Source: Atherinomorus stipes (Eukaryota > Chordata > Actinopteri > Atheriniformes > Atherinidae). Taken from it: a DNA stretch of 64,000 nt. The translations under genes and the position numbers were made by a program. The DNA lies in NCBI GenBank assembly GCA_023101725.1, contig JALJCO010001015.1, positions 1 to 64,000 on the forward strand, read 5' to 3'. Below are positions 1 through 12,421 of this stretch, one piece after another (within the stretch, counting starts at the first letter, position 1; every line of letters starts with the position of its first letter). The notes beneath the pieces are model-generated. The model searched no databases. It had not been told where the DNA came from and worked only from the letters and a program-made list of their open reading frames with translations.

Positions 1-60
1 GTACACTCACAGAAATGATTCTTGCTCGTATTAAGTATTAATCATTATTTTCATTTAAAA
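1..60. repeat. End of a foldback element
   Basis: The first bases contain ACACTCACAGAAAT, which matches in inverse orientation the right end of the palindrome at 3424-3875 (ATTTCTGTGAGTGT). This suggests the window opens at the edge of another copy of that element. Only about 15 bases can be compared. Confidence 0.35.
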
Positions 61-199
61 GTAACTCAAATATGCAGGAATGTAAAGTTTATTTACTCGT
101 TTTACATAATTATATTGTAAACATTTTAAGTTTATAGCAAATGTGAACTACTTGAGTAGACTTTATTTAATTAGATTATAGTTTTCTGAAACATAAAAT

Positions 200-741
200 T
201 ATCCGCTAGATGGCAGTAATGCGCAAGTACAACACCAAGGCTGCCTGATCTCAAAACAAGAAGAAGAGACTGCGCATGTGCTGACTGCTGCAAAGCTAAC
301 TGACTGCTCGGTGCCTGCGCGGGAGGAATTTAAAAAGTTCAGGTAAGTCCGACTTATTTTGTTTTTACAAACTGTCGTTTTTCAGAGAAAAATGTTTTAT
401 TTCACCAACATCAATGTCTCATATGTTGACAAAATCCGATTTGAAAAACTTATTAAAAAATCGTCTTACTAGCTAGCTTTTGCTGCATTTCTTTCCTTTC
501 TTTGCTATGTTTTTCTCTTTTCTGACAACAGTTTTAATTAGCAGCATTTCTTACGCCATAAAAAGGGTTAGGTTAAGGGTTAAAGTTGCTAAATATGCAA
601 TGCTTCCCCATTAACGGTCATAACAACAACGTCCTCCCTCTCTGTTTAAAAGCAGAGTGAAGCAGTGAAGGATAAACCCTCAAAGATAAGGTTATTGAAC
701 TTTGCTTGCTGATATGCATAAACACACACACACACACACAC

Positions 742-800
<59 letters not shown>

Positions 801-2700
801 GTGTGTATAATAACAATGAAGAGTAGAAAATTATATACCGGTAGTGGGTTGCTCAGTATATTTGCACTGTTGGAATTGTGTAGGAAAACATTAAGAGATG
901 ACCATTTTAGTTTTTGATTCACATCAAGTCGATTCACATAAATGTGATTTAACTTGTTTTTGACAGACACTGACTTTCATTTATCTCCTCCATTTTCCAG
1001 GTGCAGCAACATGATGTTTAATCAACACAATAGTTTTCACTTTGTTGGAGCTGCTGCTAAAGTTCAGCTAAGTACATGTGATGGCATTAACAGTTTGACT
1101 TGATCAACTGTCTTCAGTTATATGTGAAATTACATCTCTGTTTTCTTATTCTTTTGGTTCACCATGCAGACGGACAGGGTTGTGTAAAGCATGTTGCAGT
1201 TCTGTTGAAGGTAAGAGTCATACTATTTACAAAAACAAACATGGTTCACACATTTTGGACAATTTCAGACATGAATGCCTGTATTGCCTGTGCACATATG
1301 TCTAAAGGAATATTCTCAGACCTTTATGTCACATTCCCAAAACTCTTATATATGTTTAAAGGGATGAGTTATCTCCTTTTAATACCACTTTTGGACATGT
1401 AACATGTTTTTGAATTATTGCAATAACTTGAGCGATGCAAATGTAAATGAGCATTCGGTGACATGAAACTGTAAATTTTAAAGAATGTGCATTTGATATC
1501 AACGATTACTACACATTTCACACTAATAAAAACAGAATCTAATTTCCATACTGTATGTTTGATAACTTTTAAAATGGATATTTGTGCTATGAATCACACG
1601 ACTTGGTGCTTCTGTTGCCTCTTGTTATGATGCCACAGCTGTCGAGTCTGAACTTAAACAGTTACATTGAAAACATGAATGTTTTCATAATTGAGGTCTC
1701 ATCTGTATTTTGTTTTTGTTTTTTTTTTTGTAGATGAAAGCAGAATTTGTACATGTACCAACTTTGCTACTTGAAACAACGTTCTTGGGACAGCTTGGTG
1801 GAGACCCAGCTAACTTAAAGGTCCTTGGTGTGAGAGGAGGATCTGCTGGAAGGAAGATTATATTTCTGATGGCTTCAAGAGCTAAGGCAAGTTCATTTCA
1901 CTGCTGCATAGTTTTGGTTAAGAAAGATGTTGTACTTCACTATTTTAAACACAATTTTCATTCTTAGAAACTGATTTTTGTTATTTACAGCATTTAATTG
2001 CAGTCTTTACATAAGATTTCCTGCAAGCAGACAAATTGTGTTGAGTTTGGTACATTAGAAATCTCATCTGTTCAAATGCAGGATACACTGCAGAACAGAA
2101 TGCCGTCAAGAGTCACCACTGAAGAGGATGAGAGATAAAGTCCTGAATAACAGCCACTGATTTCATATGCTCTTGTTTGTAGAGTGAAGACACCTAAGTG
2201 AGGAGGGACTGTCCTCAAGTCTGAAACGACAACACTTCTTCAAGTACATGGTCAGTATTCACATTTTACTCTACACTTAGTCTCAGACTCGTGTTTTTGT
2301 GGCACAACAGAACATTTGTTTCTCAACTCCAGAATGTGAACAGTGAGGAAGCTGAGGACCAGACAGACCTCCAGGGGGCTTCATGTGATTGATTCATGCA
2401 GCGGTGTCAATGAAGAAGAGCCGATGGATGTCAGAGTGGTGATGAAAGGAGAGGACCTGCAGCACAGCCTCAGACGTATTTCCTTTGCACATGCCAGACT
2501 TTTAGAACTGATCTGCGCTCAGTTTGTGGACTGTGAAAAGAAACTTGAGTCGCATTTAAGTTCCTCAAGAAAGTGCCGATGATCTTGGATGTTGAGGAGC
2601 TGCGCCGAAAGATCAAGACGCTTCAGTTTGCTCACAAGTTACAGCGCTGAACTGTTCAGACGGAGGAACTATTAAGAACCACATTCTGCTTGATGGATTT
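200..2700 (+). other. Possible spliced transcript, noncoding or decayed gene
   Basis: A chain of splice-like signals is visible: a donor CAG/GTAAGT after 342; a mini-exon 1170-1210 (acceptor CAG, donor AAG/GTAAGA); an exon 1734-1886 with a T-rich acceptor and a GC-type donor (AAG/GCAAGT); and an exon starting at 2082. Exons 1734-1886 and 2082 on join in phase 0 and read about 69 codons from ATG 1734 to a TAA near 2138. The mini-exon is also in frame with that reading, but no ATG precedes it. A further open stretch lies at 2343-2582. I recognise no protein family. Codon-like continuity across three introns argues for a real or formerly real transcript, while the short reading frame argues for lncRNA or pseudogene. 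The strand is inferred from the splice signals. Confidence 0.35.
722..799. repeat. (CA)n then (TA)n microsatellite
   Basis: About 11 CA units are followed directly by a long TA run. It lies inside the putative first intron of the transcript above and is not coding, although short open frames cross it on both strands. Confidence 0.95.
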
Positions 2701-3423
2701 GGTCTTTTAGTGGCCGAGCAAAAAAAACGCAAAGACTGGAGAAACGCACAAAACCCAGACGGAGACGTCTGACAGCCGTTGTCCCTGCTGTAGGACTGCA
2801 TGGCCTCGGCTGCTTTCACGAACTGACTGGTTGAATCCAAGTGTTCTGTTAAAAAAAACCTGTTGTAAGCATTTCTGTGATGTTGTCATCAGAATAACAT
2901 TGCAATGTCAATAGCTCAATGGGTATTTTAATGTTGGAAAAAAAGTACAGTTATCAGGGCTTATTTGGTGTCATTATGTAAGAAATTCCTGAATGTGAAA
3001 ATGTTAAATGTCATAATGCCTTTCAGCGCCATAGATTTCAATTAGGAGTATTACTTTAATGATACAGGACCGGGATATTTATTTGGAAAGCTCATCAGAG
3101 GCTTGTTTTGAGGCTTTGCTCTTTTTGCAGCCACTCCCTAAACTTTTTATTCACTGACATCCTTTTATAAGGTAATGCTGTAAACATGTACAAACTAATT
3201 CTACAAAGTCAGGTTTTAGGAGGTCATTCGTTTCAACTGTCAGAGAAGAAACTGTTAAAGAAATATGCTAACCTGTCTTGAACTACAGAATTTACAACAT
3301 TTTTTTAATTGCATTTAAATCTGTGCCGCATCAATCTCACTTGTGGTGTTAAGATTGATACATTTATTTGATGAAACTGTTAATCCGGGTACCTGACCTT
3401 TGAAATCTTTCAATGTTCTGGAG

Positions 3424-3875
3424 AAATGTTTAATTTCTCTATCTTTAAGATTTATGTAATTTTATTACATGACAAATTTCCATTTACTTTTTTTAGATAA
3501 TTTTAGCACAAATCTACCAAATAAACCTTATGTAATACGCATTCATTTGTGTAATAAAGTCTATTTATTTAAAATACATAATCCTTAGGTTTATGCATTT
3601 AGTATTAATAAAGAATAATTAAATCAAATGAATGATGATGAGAGTATTTACTTTAAATACATAAAGGATATTGTTTGAATTGCATAATATATATGGATAA
3701 CCTGAGGATTATGCAATTCAAATAAATAGGCTTCATTACACTTATGAATATGTGTCATGTAAGGTTTATTTGGTAGGTTTGTGTTAAAATTATCTAAAAA
3801 AAGTAAATGGAAATTTTGTCATGTAATAAAATTACATAAATCTTAAAAAATAGGGTTAAATATTTCTGTGAGTGT
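3424..3875. repeat. Large foldback (palindromic) element, about 450 bp
   Basis: The left arm (about 3430-3600) and right arm (about 3700-3870) are near-perfect inverted copies. Matching blocks include AAGATTTATGTAATTTTATT with its complement near 3825, and ACCAAATAAACCTTATGTAA with its complement near 3755-3775. The outer right end carries ATTTCTGTGAGTGT. There is no transposase, so this is most likely a nonautonomous DNA transposon. Confidence 0.75.
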
Positions 3876-5055
3876 ATCAACCAACCATAACACACCACAT
3901 ATAGAACATCAGCTAATATAAAGGAGTGTTTCTGAATACACACACGTACTTTATCAGGTTAGATAAATCTCTAGTCTTTGTTTAAAAACCTTGAAGGAAG
4001 TTTCCGTCGTCTCAGCCAACTAAAGTCATATTTTCCACTCCCAAAGCCAAAAACATCACAATCTAAGCAGGCGCTTAATAGATATCACTTATGTGTTCAT
4101 CATTTGCTGTGTCAAACTGCCACTATCCAGAAACTGTCAAAACAAATTTTCAGGACTTTTTCTGGGATTCAATAAAAGACGGGCTGTGCACCAGAGAGCA
4201 GATGAAATCTATAAACTCACATTTATTCCTACTGCTTCACTCCACCAGTTCCTGTCAAAGTAACCGCACAAGATGACAATGACAGATTTAACAGTTTGGA
4301 CTAATAATCTAACGTGGCAGGGCCGGGAGTCGCCATCCTCCCACACCAAAAGCAGCAAACGCTCGCTGAGGAGGGAAAGTAGCCATATAAGGCAGCTCCA
4401 AATTTAGCTGGACGGGTTGTAAGTGTGTGTGTAGGCTTGTGAGTCACATGAACTGGGGCACACACACACATCCTGTATAAACCTTGGTGAATCCTATCAG
4501 CGCTCCTGACACACAAAACCCAAATCCAGGATTTACTAAGTGGATTTTGGTTTATTAGACGTATAATATCCATTAACAGCAGCAGATGCACGCAGCATTT
4601 AAGCACATTGGACACACTCTATTCTTTGACAAAAAAAAATCCTTTCTGCACAATGTCTTACACATTTTACAAAAAGGGATTTTAAAATATCAGCTGAAAT
4701 TTCTATACAACCTGTTACAATACATTTAATTTAGTTTTCCAAGATTTTTGCCACAGACAATGTGTCTGAAGCTGATATAAAATGCCCTGTTTGCAACTAA
4801 CCAGGCCATGTTTTTAAGTAAAGGTGACTTAAGCCGTTAAAAAGGTGGTTTTAATAGTTTCCTAAAACAGCAAGCTTGCATATCAAAAACAGCTTGTATG
4901 CATTGCTGTTGTGGGAGTAATGATTCTCTGGTTATTTCTCGCTCTTAATCTGGAATAAAATTGGTCTTTATTTACAAAATTATACTTAATTTTTAGTGCT
5001 ATGTGCAACAACAGCAGAATATTCAACTGTTGGTGGTGATGTAAACTGTTTCACT
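3876..5055. other. Gene-free stretch
   Basis: AT-rich single-copy-like sequence. I see no coding frame, RNA gene or clear repeat beyond short homopolymers. Confidence 0.5.
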
Positions 5056-5502
5056 TAGGGATGCACGATATAATCAGCCCCCTATCGATATCGGCCTATA
5101 TCGGCCTTAAAACTGAATATCGGACATTGGCCACCCCACCGATATTTAACCGATCAGCCCACGGTTAACCCCCACCCCAAAAATTTCTTCTTCATCTTCT
5201 TCAAAAACTTCTTTTTTACAGACGTTAAAACTTCTAAAGACTAGGGGTGGAGAAAAAATATCCGGTACACTGAAATAGCGCAATATTTTCATATGCTGAT
5301 ATCATATTGACGTTTAAAAACACGGTATTGATCTATTTTACAAACAAAATCTCGCGAGAACTCAGAAACGGATAACAAAACTGCCATTTGCAATGACTGC
5401 TTATTTTTTTCAGCTTTAATATCGGTATCGACATCGGCCACATGAGTTTTAAAATATCAGCATATCGGATATTGGCCAAAATTCCAATATCGTGCATCCC
5501 TA
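5056..5502. mobile_element. CGATAT-family foldback MITE, copy 1
   Basis: The element begins TAGGGATGCACGATATAATC and ends with the inverse (ATCGTGCATCCCTA). Imperfect 8-bp flanks (GTTTCACT left, GTTTAATT right, 6 of 8 equal) fit a hAT-type target duplication. Internally it holds one arm of a second palindrome (GGGGTGGAGAAAAAATAT) and an exact TCTCGCGAGA at 5350-5359. Compared with longer copies it has lost one inner arm. Confidence 0.8.
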
Positions 5503-6999
5503 GTTTAATTTGCATGGCGATGGACCTGGAGCTCAACATCCCTCCAGATTTTAATTATGAAAGATTATCTTTCTGCTATGATCATCTAAAAGCCTAAAAA
5601 TGTAGCTTTACTTTCCCTTACTTTTATTTATTCTGTAAGAAAACACAAATCAAATTTCATTTAACTTAGAATAAGAGTTATGTTTGATATCACTAAAGGG
5701 TAAAACAAGGAAAACAAGTCTTCAGTCATGAGTAATCAAGTGATTATTTGGTCTTTTCCCATGAAAAAGAAAGAAAAATATATGTTTTAAGGCTCTGATA
5801 TAAGAGGATCTGAGTGTCTTTAGATTTTAGACTGTTGTAAGAGTAATAGTAAATAATGACTGCTTGGTTATTTCTCATCTTGGAGACTTTAATCTTTAAT
5901 GAATTGATCGAGTAATTTTGTATAAGAAAATTTAGTGAGATAAGACAACCAGAAAGAAGAGTCGGACTTGTCATGTCACTGATTCATGAAGGGAGCCGGT
6001 TTGTTCTGGTTGAACTTTGTGAACCTCGCAGTCCATTTGTGTGTTTACAGCTTCTGTCTTTGGTTTCAACGTCAGGCAGAAAAGACGGATTTGGGGACAG
6101 AGAGTAGAGCGAGAGTCTCGTTGACCATACATGGTGAAACCCACATTTCACCGCTTCCTCTCTGCCAGGATGCCTTTCACACACTAAGGAAGAGGCATCA
6201 CACCTAACGTTGTTGTGTGAAAATGTGTGTCAGTGTCTGCTGATATCTCTCAGACAGATAAAAATCACTCTTAATGTGATTCTTCCTCGATTCCAATAAC
6301 GTAGCAAAACAAACAAATCAACAGTGGATCTTATCATCAGCTGTAAGATGTCAGATTGTGGCTTTGAACTGCTGCTGACAAACAGAGTTTATTAAAAAAA
6401 TAATAGGCCAGCTGATCTCCTCTTACATATTTATCTGCTCAGTTTAGCTTTTTGTTTTTGTTTCATTCCCGCATTTATGTTCCCCATTATCCATACATTT
6501 TTACTGTTTGTTGTTGCTGGTGCCGTCATTGTTTCCTTGTGCAAAGCTTTCAAGACAATCAAACAGAATTACATTAGCTTCACTAACAAAGATCACAAGA
6601 TTTCAGTTTCTAAGAGGCCACAGTAATACAATGAAATGTCTCGTTTCTCTTTACTGAAACTCCAACAGCCAAAGATCATTCAGGGAAAAAAAGGTTGGGT
6701 GCTGATTATACTGTAATAATTGTGTAGAATTTCTGAAACATGACTTTTCTGGGGCCGTAAAGGACTTAAGAGTCAAACACAAAACAGAAGTGAAGGAATA
6801 AGTAGTGAGCCACTCATTTCCAATCCATTTCTTAGCTAATCTCACTTGAAAAGCAAAAAGTTGTACATTTGCTACAGCTATCATTCTGTCCTCTGTCCAC
6901 CATGTGTTTCAATATAGCACCATTTCTTATGTTCAGTACTCAGTGAGTAAAAATTGAGCAGGATACTACTGCTGAACTGGTAATAAAACTTGCAATAAC
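5503..6999. other. Gene-free stretch
   Basis: No gene or repeat family is recognised. The open frames here (for example 5986-6207 +, 6651-6884 -) have no protein-like features. Confidence 0.45.
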
Positions 7000-8155
7000 A
7001 ATTTATTACTGTAAATTGGGGAATCCCAATTTTTTAAAATAATTGATGGGAGAAATTAATAACCAAAAAAAATAATTTAAATTCAAAAACAAAAAAAAAA
7101 TTAAAATAAATTTTTTCAATTTTATTATTTTGGCTTTGGTATGATTAAACTTAATTTTAAATTGGAAATAAAAAAAAAAAACTAATGGAAAGGTAAAAAG
7201 TTAAAGGGGTGGGGAAAAAAATTTAAAAATTTTGTATATATTTTAAAACAAAATTATGTTGATAAAAATAAAATAAAAAAACGAAGGGGGGTAAAAGAAA
7301 TAATTAATAAGAACAGCGGTTGTTTTTCTGAGGGGCTGGTGGGGTGGTGAGCAAAAGGGGAGAAACGGGGGGAAGATAGGGGAAGGGGGGCGACGGGGGT
7401 GATGGCTGGGGAGCTAGAGGTGTTTCTAAAAAGTTTTTCCTTTGTTTTAAAATTGATAGGGAAAAGGTGAAAGGATGTGGTGAAGGTTTTTTTCAGATTT
7501 TTAACAAAGGAGTAAGAAAATTGGGGAAATTTAATAGGATTCAAGTTGAGGGGTTTTAGGTGTGGGGTGTGGGGTGGGGTGCTAAGGGAGGGGGTTCGAA
7601 ATAGGGGGGTGTTTAGGGGAGAGGGTGGATAAGGGGGAAGTTGAGATAAAAGGGAGGGGAGGAGTGGAGGAAAAGGGGGGGAGAGGGGAAAAAAAGGACC
7701 CAGGGGGGAGGGAAGGGTGGTAATAAAAAATAAAAAAAGAAGTGGGGAAGGGGGGATGGGGGGGTGAATGGAGGGTGAAAAATGATTTTTTTGTTATTTT
7801 GACAATTATGAAAATATTAAATAATAATTATCATAAAAAATATTAATTATTTGAAATAATTGAAAAATCATAAGAGAATGAGGGAGAAAAGGATTAGAAG
7901 GAATGAAATAAATAAAGGGTGGATTTATAAAATGGCTGGGGGTCGACTTGAGGGTAGGGAGATGTAGTTGATTCTTTATAATTATTTATATAAAGATTAA
8001 ATGGATGATATATAAATAAAAAATGTTGGTAATGGGAATAGAAGTAAGGTGAGGGGGGGTTAAAGTGGGGTGGAGAGGGTAAAAATAAAATAAAAAATAT
8101 AAAAAATTAAATTAATAAAATAAAAAAATAAAATCAATAAAAAAAAAATGGTAAT
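7000..8155. other. C-depleted, purine-rich block
   Basis: Abrupt change of composition: the + strand is almost all A, G and T, with long G runs mixed with A/T homopolymers. Normal composition returns at about 8160. It could be an old low-complexity region, but the look is that of unpolished sequence or poor gap filling. No feature inside is trustworthy. Confidence 0.7.
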
Positions 8156-8689
8156 CAGAAGTGGAATTCATTGGTGTTCCATGGTGTTGGTATCTCTCAA
8201 AATCCAAGTAATATGTCTGCCCTCTCCGGTTTAAGTTCGGGTCTGCTGAATAAAGTGGTGATGTAAATTAATATATGATGTACTATTTACACTAACATAC
8301 CTATTCAATACTGCGGTCGGCAACAAAATCTATTGGTATATTGTCGCCACCGCGGATGTTTAGAAGAGAAGAAAAAGAGAATCGCCCGGGCTTCTCTTGG
8401 CGGTGAAAATGGGATCATTACAGATCTCCTTTCAAACTCAGAAAACTTAAGATATTTCTGTGAAAACAAGTCTGTTTGACTTACAATTCCACTGAGCCAC
8501 TCATTTAGTGTTGCTGTAATATTGTATAGTAGCATTACATGAAATGATAATCGTGTCACCAGCACTTTAAAGGTCACATTAACTTCTTAAAGATGCAAGT
8601 TCAACATGTAACTGATTAAATTGGCAACTTGTACTGAATCAAAGACTGATAAAAATGTACAGTATGTTTTATCACTGACACCTACCAGC

Positions 8690-8890
8690 CACAATTTATT
8701 GTTTGCACAAATATCCAATCAGCCAATCACAAGGCAGCAACTCATCACATCTAGACATGTCGACGTGGTGATGACAGTTTGCTAAAGTTCAAACTGAGCA
8801 TCAGAATGAGTATTTCAGAAACTGCTGATCTATTCACATATCTAGGGTTTTACAGGGAATGGTCTGAAAAAGAGAAAATATCCAGTGAGG
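8690..8890 (+). mobile_element. Tc1-like transposon relic (family T2)
   Basis: Contains GAGTATTTCAGAAACTGCTG and AATGGTCTGAAAAAGAGAAA. The first falls in the part of a common teleost Tc1-like transposase that reads SISETADL, the second in EWSEKEK. The copy is internally deleted and has no open frame. Related relics occur at 48530-49210 and 62405-62605. Confidence 0.65.
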
Positions 8891-9065
8891 GACTGTGAGT
8901 GTAGATTTTATTAATTACTGTATTTCTCTATCCAAATACTGGAAAAACTTTCTCACAGACATGACAAAATAATCCTCACATTATAATGATTTCCATAATT
9001 ACAGCCTCCAAACAACCCCAAACTGAAATTTAAAATAAAATATTCAATAATATTCTGTCTAATAA

Positions 9066-9250
9066 TAAAACACTATTAAAAAAAAAGAAGAAAAAAGAGG
9101 GGGAAAGGGCCAAAAAGCCAGGGAGAAGACCCTAAGGAGAAAGAAAAAATCAAAAAAAAAAAAATCAAAACAGGGAGGAGGACCAGAAAAGGGGAGGGGA
9201 GGGCTTTAGAAGAAGGGAGAGAGGAAAAGAAAGAAAACAAGAGGGAGGGC
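9066..9250. repeat. Purine-rich low-complexity tract
   Basis: The + strand is nearly all A and G for about 180 bases. It directly abuts the next CGATAT-family copy. Confidence 0.8.
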
Positions 9251-9252
9251 TC

Positions 9253-10073
9253 TAAGGGATGCACAATATATCGGCCCCCTATCAGTATCGGCCTATATTG
9301 GCCTTAAAACTGTGTATCGGACATCGGCCACCCCACTGATATTTAACCGATCAGCCGCTGTTTCTAAAGTAAAAAAAAAGAGAATTCTTCCTTTTAAAAA
9401 ATTTTTTTAACACATACTAATGTATGGGAAAAAATGTTCATACACTAAAATATCACAATATATATGCTAATATCATATTGACGATTAAAAATGCAGTATC
9501 GATCTATTTTACTGACGAAATCTTGCAATATTTCATTGTGTTTTGTCACGAAATCTCACGAGAATTAACAAAAATTTCATGCTATTTTAATAGGCTATCA
9601 TATTGACATTTAAAAATGCAGTATCGATCTATTTTACTGATGAAATGTTGCGATATTTCATTGTCATGATATTTTCAGATGCTGATATCATGTTGACATT
9701 TAAAAACGCGGTATCAATCTATTCTACTAATCAAATATTTCAACGTTCTGTTACAAAATCTTGCGAGAATTCACAAAATATCGTGAGATTTTGTAACAGT
9801 ACAATGAAATCTTGCAAGATTTATATGTAAAACAGATCGATATCGATTTTTTAAAATATCGATTTGATATTGACATATGGAAGTATCGCAGTATTTCAGT
9901 GTATCAATATTTTTTCCCACCCCTATTTTTCAAAGTGTTGGAAACGGATAACAAAACTCCTATATACAATGACTGCTTATTTTTTTCAGCTTTAATATCG
10001 GCTATCGGCCACATGAGTTTTAAAATATCTGCATATCGGATATCGGCCAAAATTCCAATATTGTGCAACCCTA
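9253..10073. mobile_element. CGATAT-family foldback MITE, copy 2
   Basis: Same outer arms as copy 1 (GGGATGCACAATAT at the left, GGCCAAAATTCCAATATTGTGC at the right) and the same inner arms (GGGAAAAAATGTTCATACAC and its inverse near 9895-9925). The middle has several tandem, decayed versions of the CTCGCGAGA segment (forms with TTGCGAGA, TCACGAGA, TTGCAAGA), each next to a segment like AAAACGCGGTATC. It is longer than copy 1 because the middle is multiplied. Confidence 0.8.
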
Positions 10074-10380
10074 AAATCTATAGTTGTACTGACACAACAA
10101 CGATGCATGGCCTTAGATGTTCCTTACATCTATACAGCTTTGTCAGACCCATATTTAAGGCTTTAAGAATCCCATCCTTTATTATTTTCATGAGGTCTCA
10201 GTTTCCTTAACCTGTGTTGACAGTTTTTCTAACACCACATTGGTCTAAATCTATTCTCATCTTTTTTTCTTATAAAATGCAGATTCTAAAAAAGCATTTT
10301 ACTGAAGAATATCCTTAATTTTACAAGACAATGTCTATTATAAACTATTGACTTACATAGTAAATCTTACATAGTATATA

Positions 10381-10711
10381 CACTAGTCACAAAAAGTTAA
10401 GGGATATTCAACTTTTGGGTCCAATTTAAGGAAAATGTAAAAAGTTCACACCTTACTGATAATATGTCACGAATGATGGACATTTAAGTAGAATTATACT
10501 GTGGTGATTCCCTCATTTCAAAAAGTTTATTGAAAGAAAAGCTACCAATAGTGGTGAGAATAGAATATTTAGAGGTTCATTCATGGTTCAGATACATTTT
10601 TTGTACTTTTTGTGGTTAATCATCATTTTAGACAACAGATAACGTTGTCTTTTTAGGTTCATTCTGATATTATACAAAAAGCCAAATATCCCCAGCTTTT
10701 TGTGAGTGGTG
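10381..10711. mobile_element. Mariner/Tc1-type MITE with TA target duplication
   Basis: The terminal inverted repeats read CACTAGTCACAAAAAGTTAA on the left and the inverse of CACCACTCACAAAAAGCTGG on the right, with TA on both sides. At 331 bp it has no coding capacity. The TA flank fits the Tc1/mariner superfamily. Confidence 0.75.
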
Positions 10712-12221
10712 TATGCTTGCTGAGTCTCAGAAATATGATGCCAATTAATTCTGTTTTTAAGCACTGTGCTGAATAAATCCAGCTACAAAACAGCATGGCT
10801 ATTCAGGGAATGTTAGATTTGAAAGAGTCATCCATCCATGATCCTCAGAATAATGACCCATCAGTGAATGTGTGAAGGAAATGATTAATAATAACTTCCT
10901 TTAGTTATTCCGTTTCATGTCTTTGAAGAAGACAGAGACATGACAATAAAAAGTTCTGTGTTCAGACCAACAAATCAATTCCTCAGCTGTGGCTGACATG
11001 TAAAACACAATGAGGCTGCACAGCAACCGCCTGTCCATTATCTTGATTTCACTGCTGGTTTGATATGAATTTCACATTTATTAACGGGTTTACATAGCAT
11101 CATGCTCAAATAGGAAGCAGTGAATCATCAAAATTACCAATATTCTGTTACATAAGTACAAGTTTAAGAAGAAATTACCTTATTAACAAGATTAAAGATT
11201 GATAAGGTTTATATGATTTATTACAGAAAGAGCTTCCCAAAACTTACTGTAAGGGCTCATTAGAAATTGGTGGAAAATTGGCTCATGAACAAACTAGTGA
11301 CCTTATTTCTTGTTGTGAAGTTTTTTTATTTTTATCTTTTTTACAATTTTCTCGTGAATTTCAGCATAATCACAACTAATCTGCCACATGCATCCCACAG
11401 TCCTCCGTTTTGTATTATGATCATGCACATTTAGTGACTGAGCAAACCAAGTTTGGTACAGGCAACTCTCCAGTTTCCATTTATAAGCTTTGGCAACATG
11501 CGGGTACAGCCTGTCAGGAAAGCAAGAATCAGAAAACAATGGCTGAAATATAAAAGCCAACAATTAAAATCATGTTTAGGTCTCAAAAGCTTCACCCCTG
11601 TGGATGCAAATAGCTATTTCCCAGATTTTACAGTACATACTGTAAGATAAGAGACCAGTTTGACTGTGATATCTGCTTTTGAAGTCATGGCATCATGATA
11701 ATCAGTGTAGTGAGATCTTTTGGAGTGTTTTAAAAGCCCTTATTGCAAGATTTTGAAATTAATAGTTCTCCAACAGCTATAAGATAAAAAAAGAGAAAAA
11801 CTACTGGTCAAGAACCAATAAATCATATAAAAATAGATCACTATTGATATAAACTGAATTTCTTTGGATTTTGATGGCTGGTCAAACAAAACAGTGTGCA
11901 TCATACAGTAATTAGGGATGAGCATTGGCAAAGACTTCACGATACAATGCATATCACAGTAAGTGGGTCACAATATGATAAATATTGCGATATTCTGACA
12001 CTGAGATCAATGAAAATGAAATGGATAATACTTTTTTTTTTTATCCCAGGAGGAAATCCAATCAATAATAATAATAATAATTATAAAAAAATCAATTAAT
12101 GAAAATCAAGAAATTCAGTTTATCCACTTCCCATTTATTAAACTTGGACAGGTCTCTTTGTCACTTATATCTCATAATAAAACCATATAGAATAGAACAA
12201 AATCTCACAAGATCTCGTAAT
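10712..12221. other. Gene-free stretch
   Basis: No gene is supported. A short repeat-like piece near 11914-12000 (GGGATGAGCATTGGC followed by AATATTGCGATATT) resembles a MITE end but has no partner I could identify. A small (AAT)n run lies near 12062-12080. Confidence 0.45.
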
Positions 12222-12390
12222 GAGGGGTGTAACAATTCAGTTTAACGATGGTTTCTGATTCAATTTCAAGTCACTGAATCGAATCGGATCACATTGTTCT
12301 AAATGAACCATTATCATCAATGAATCCAATCAGAAACCATGAATCTTGATATGAATCGAATCATTGTTACACCAAATCGTTACACCCTTA
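12222..12390. mobile_element. Short hAT-like MITE with perfect 8-bp target duplication
   Basis: 169 bp, with ends GAGGGGTGTAACAATTC and the inverse of TAAGGGTGTAACGATTT. It is flanked on both sides by CTCGTAAT (12214-12221 and 12391-12398). The perfect 8-bp duplication and short inverted ends fit the hAT superfamily. It has no coding capacity. Confidence 0.85.
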
Positions 12391-12421
12391 CTCGTAATGG
12401 AATGATGATTCTAGATTTTGT

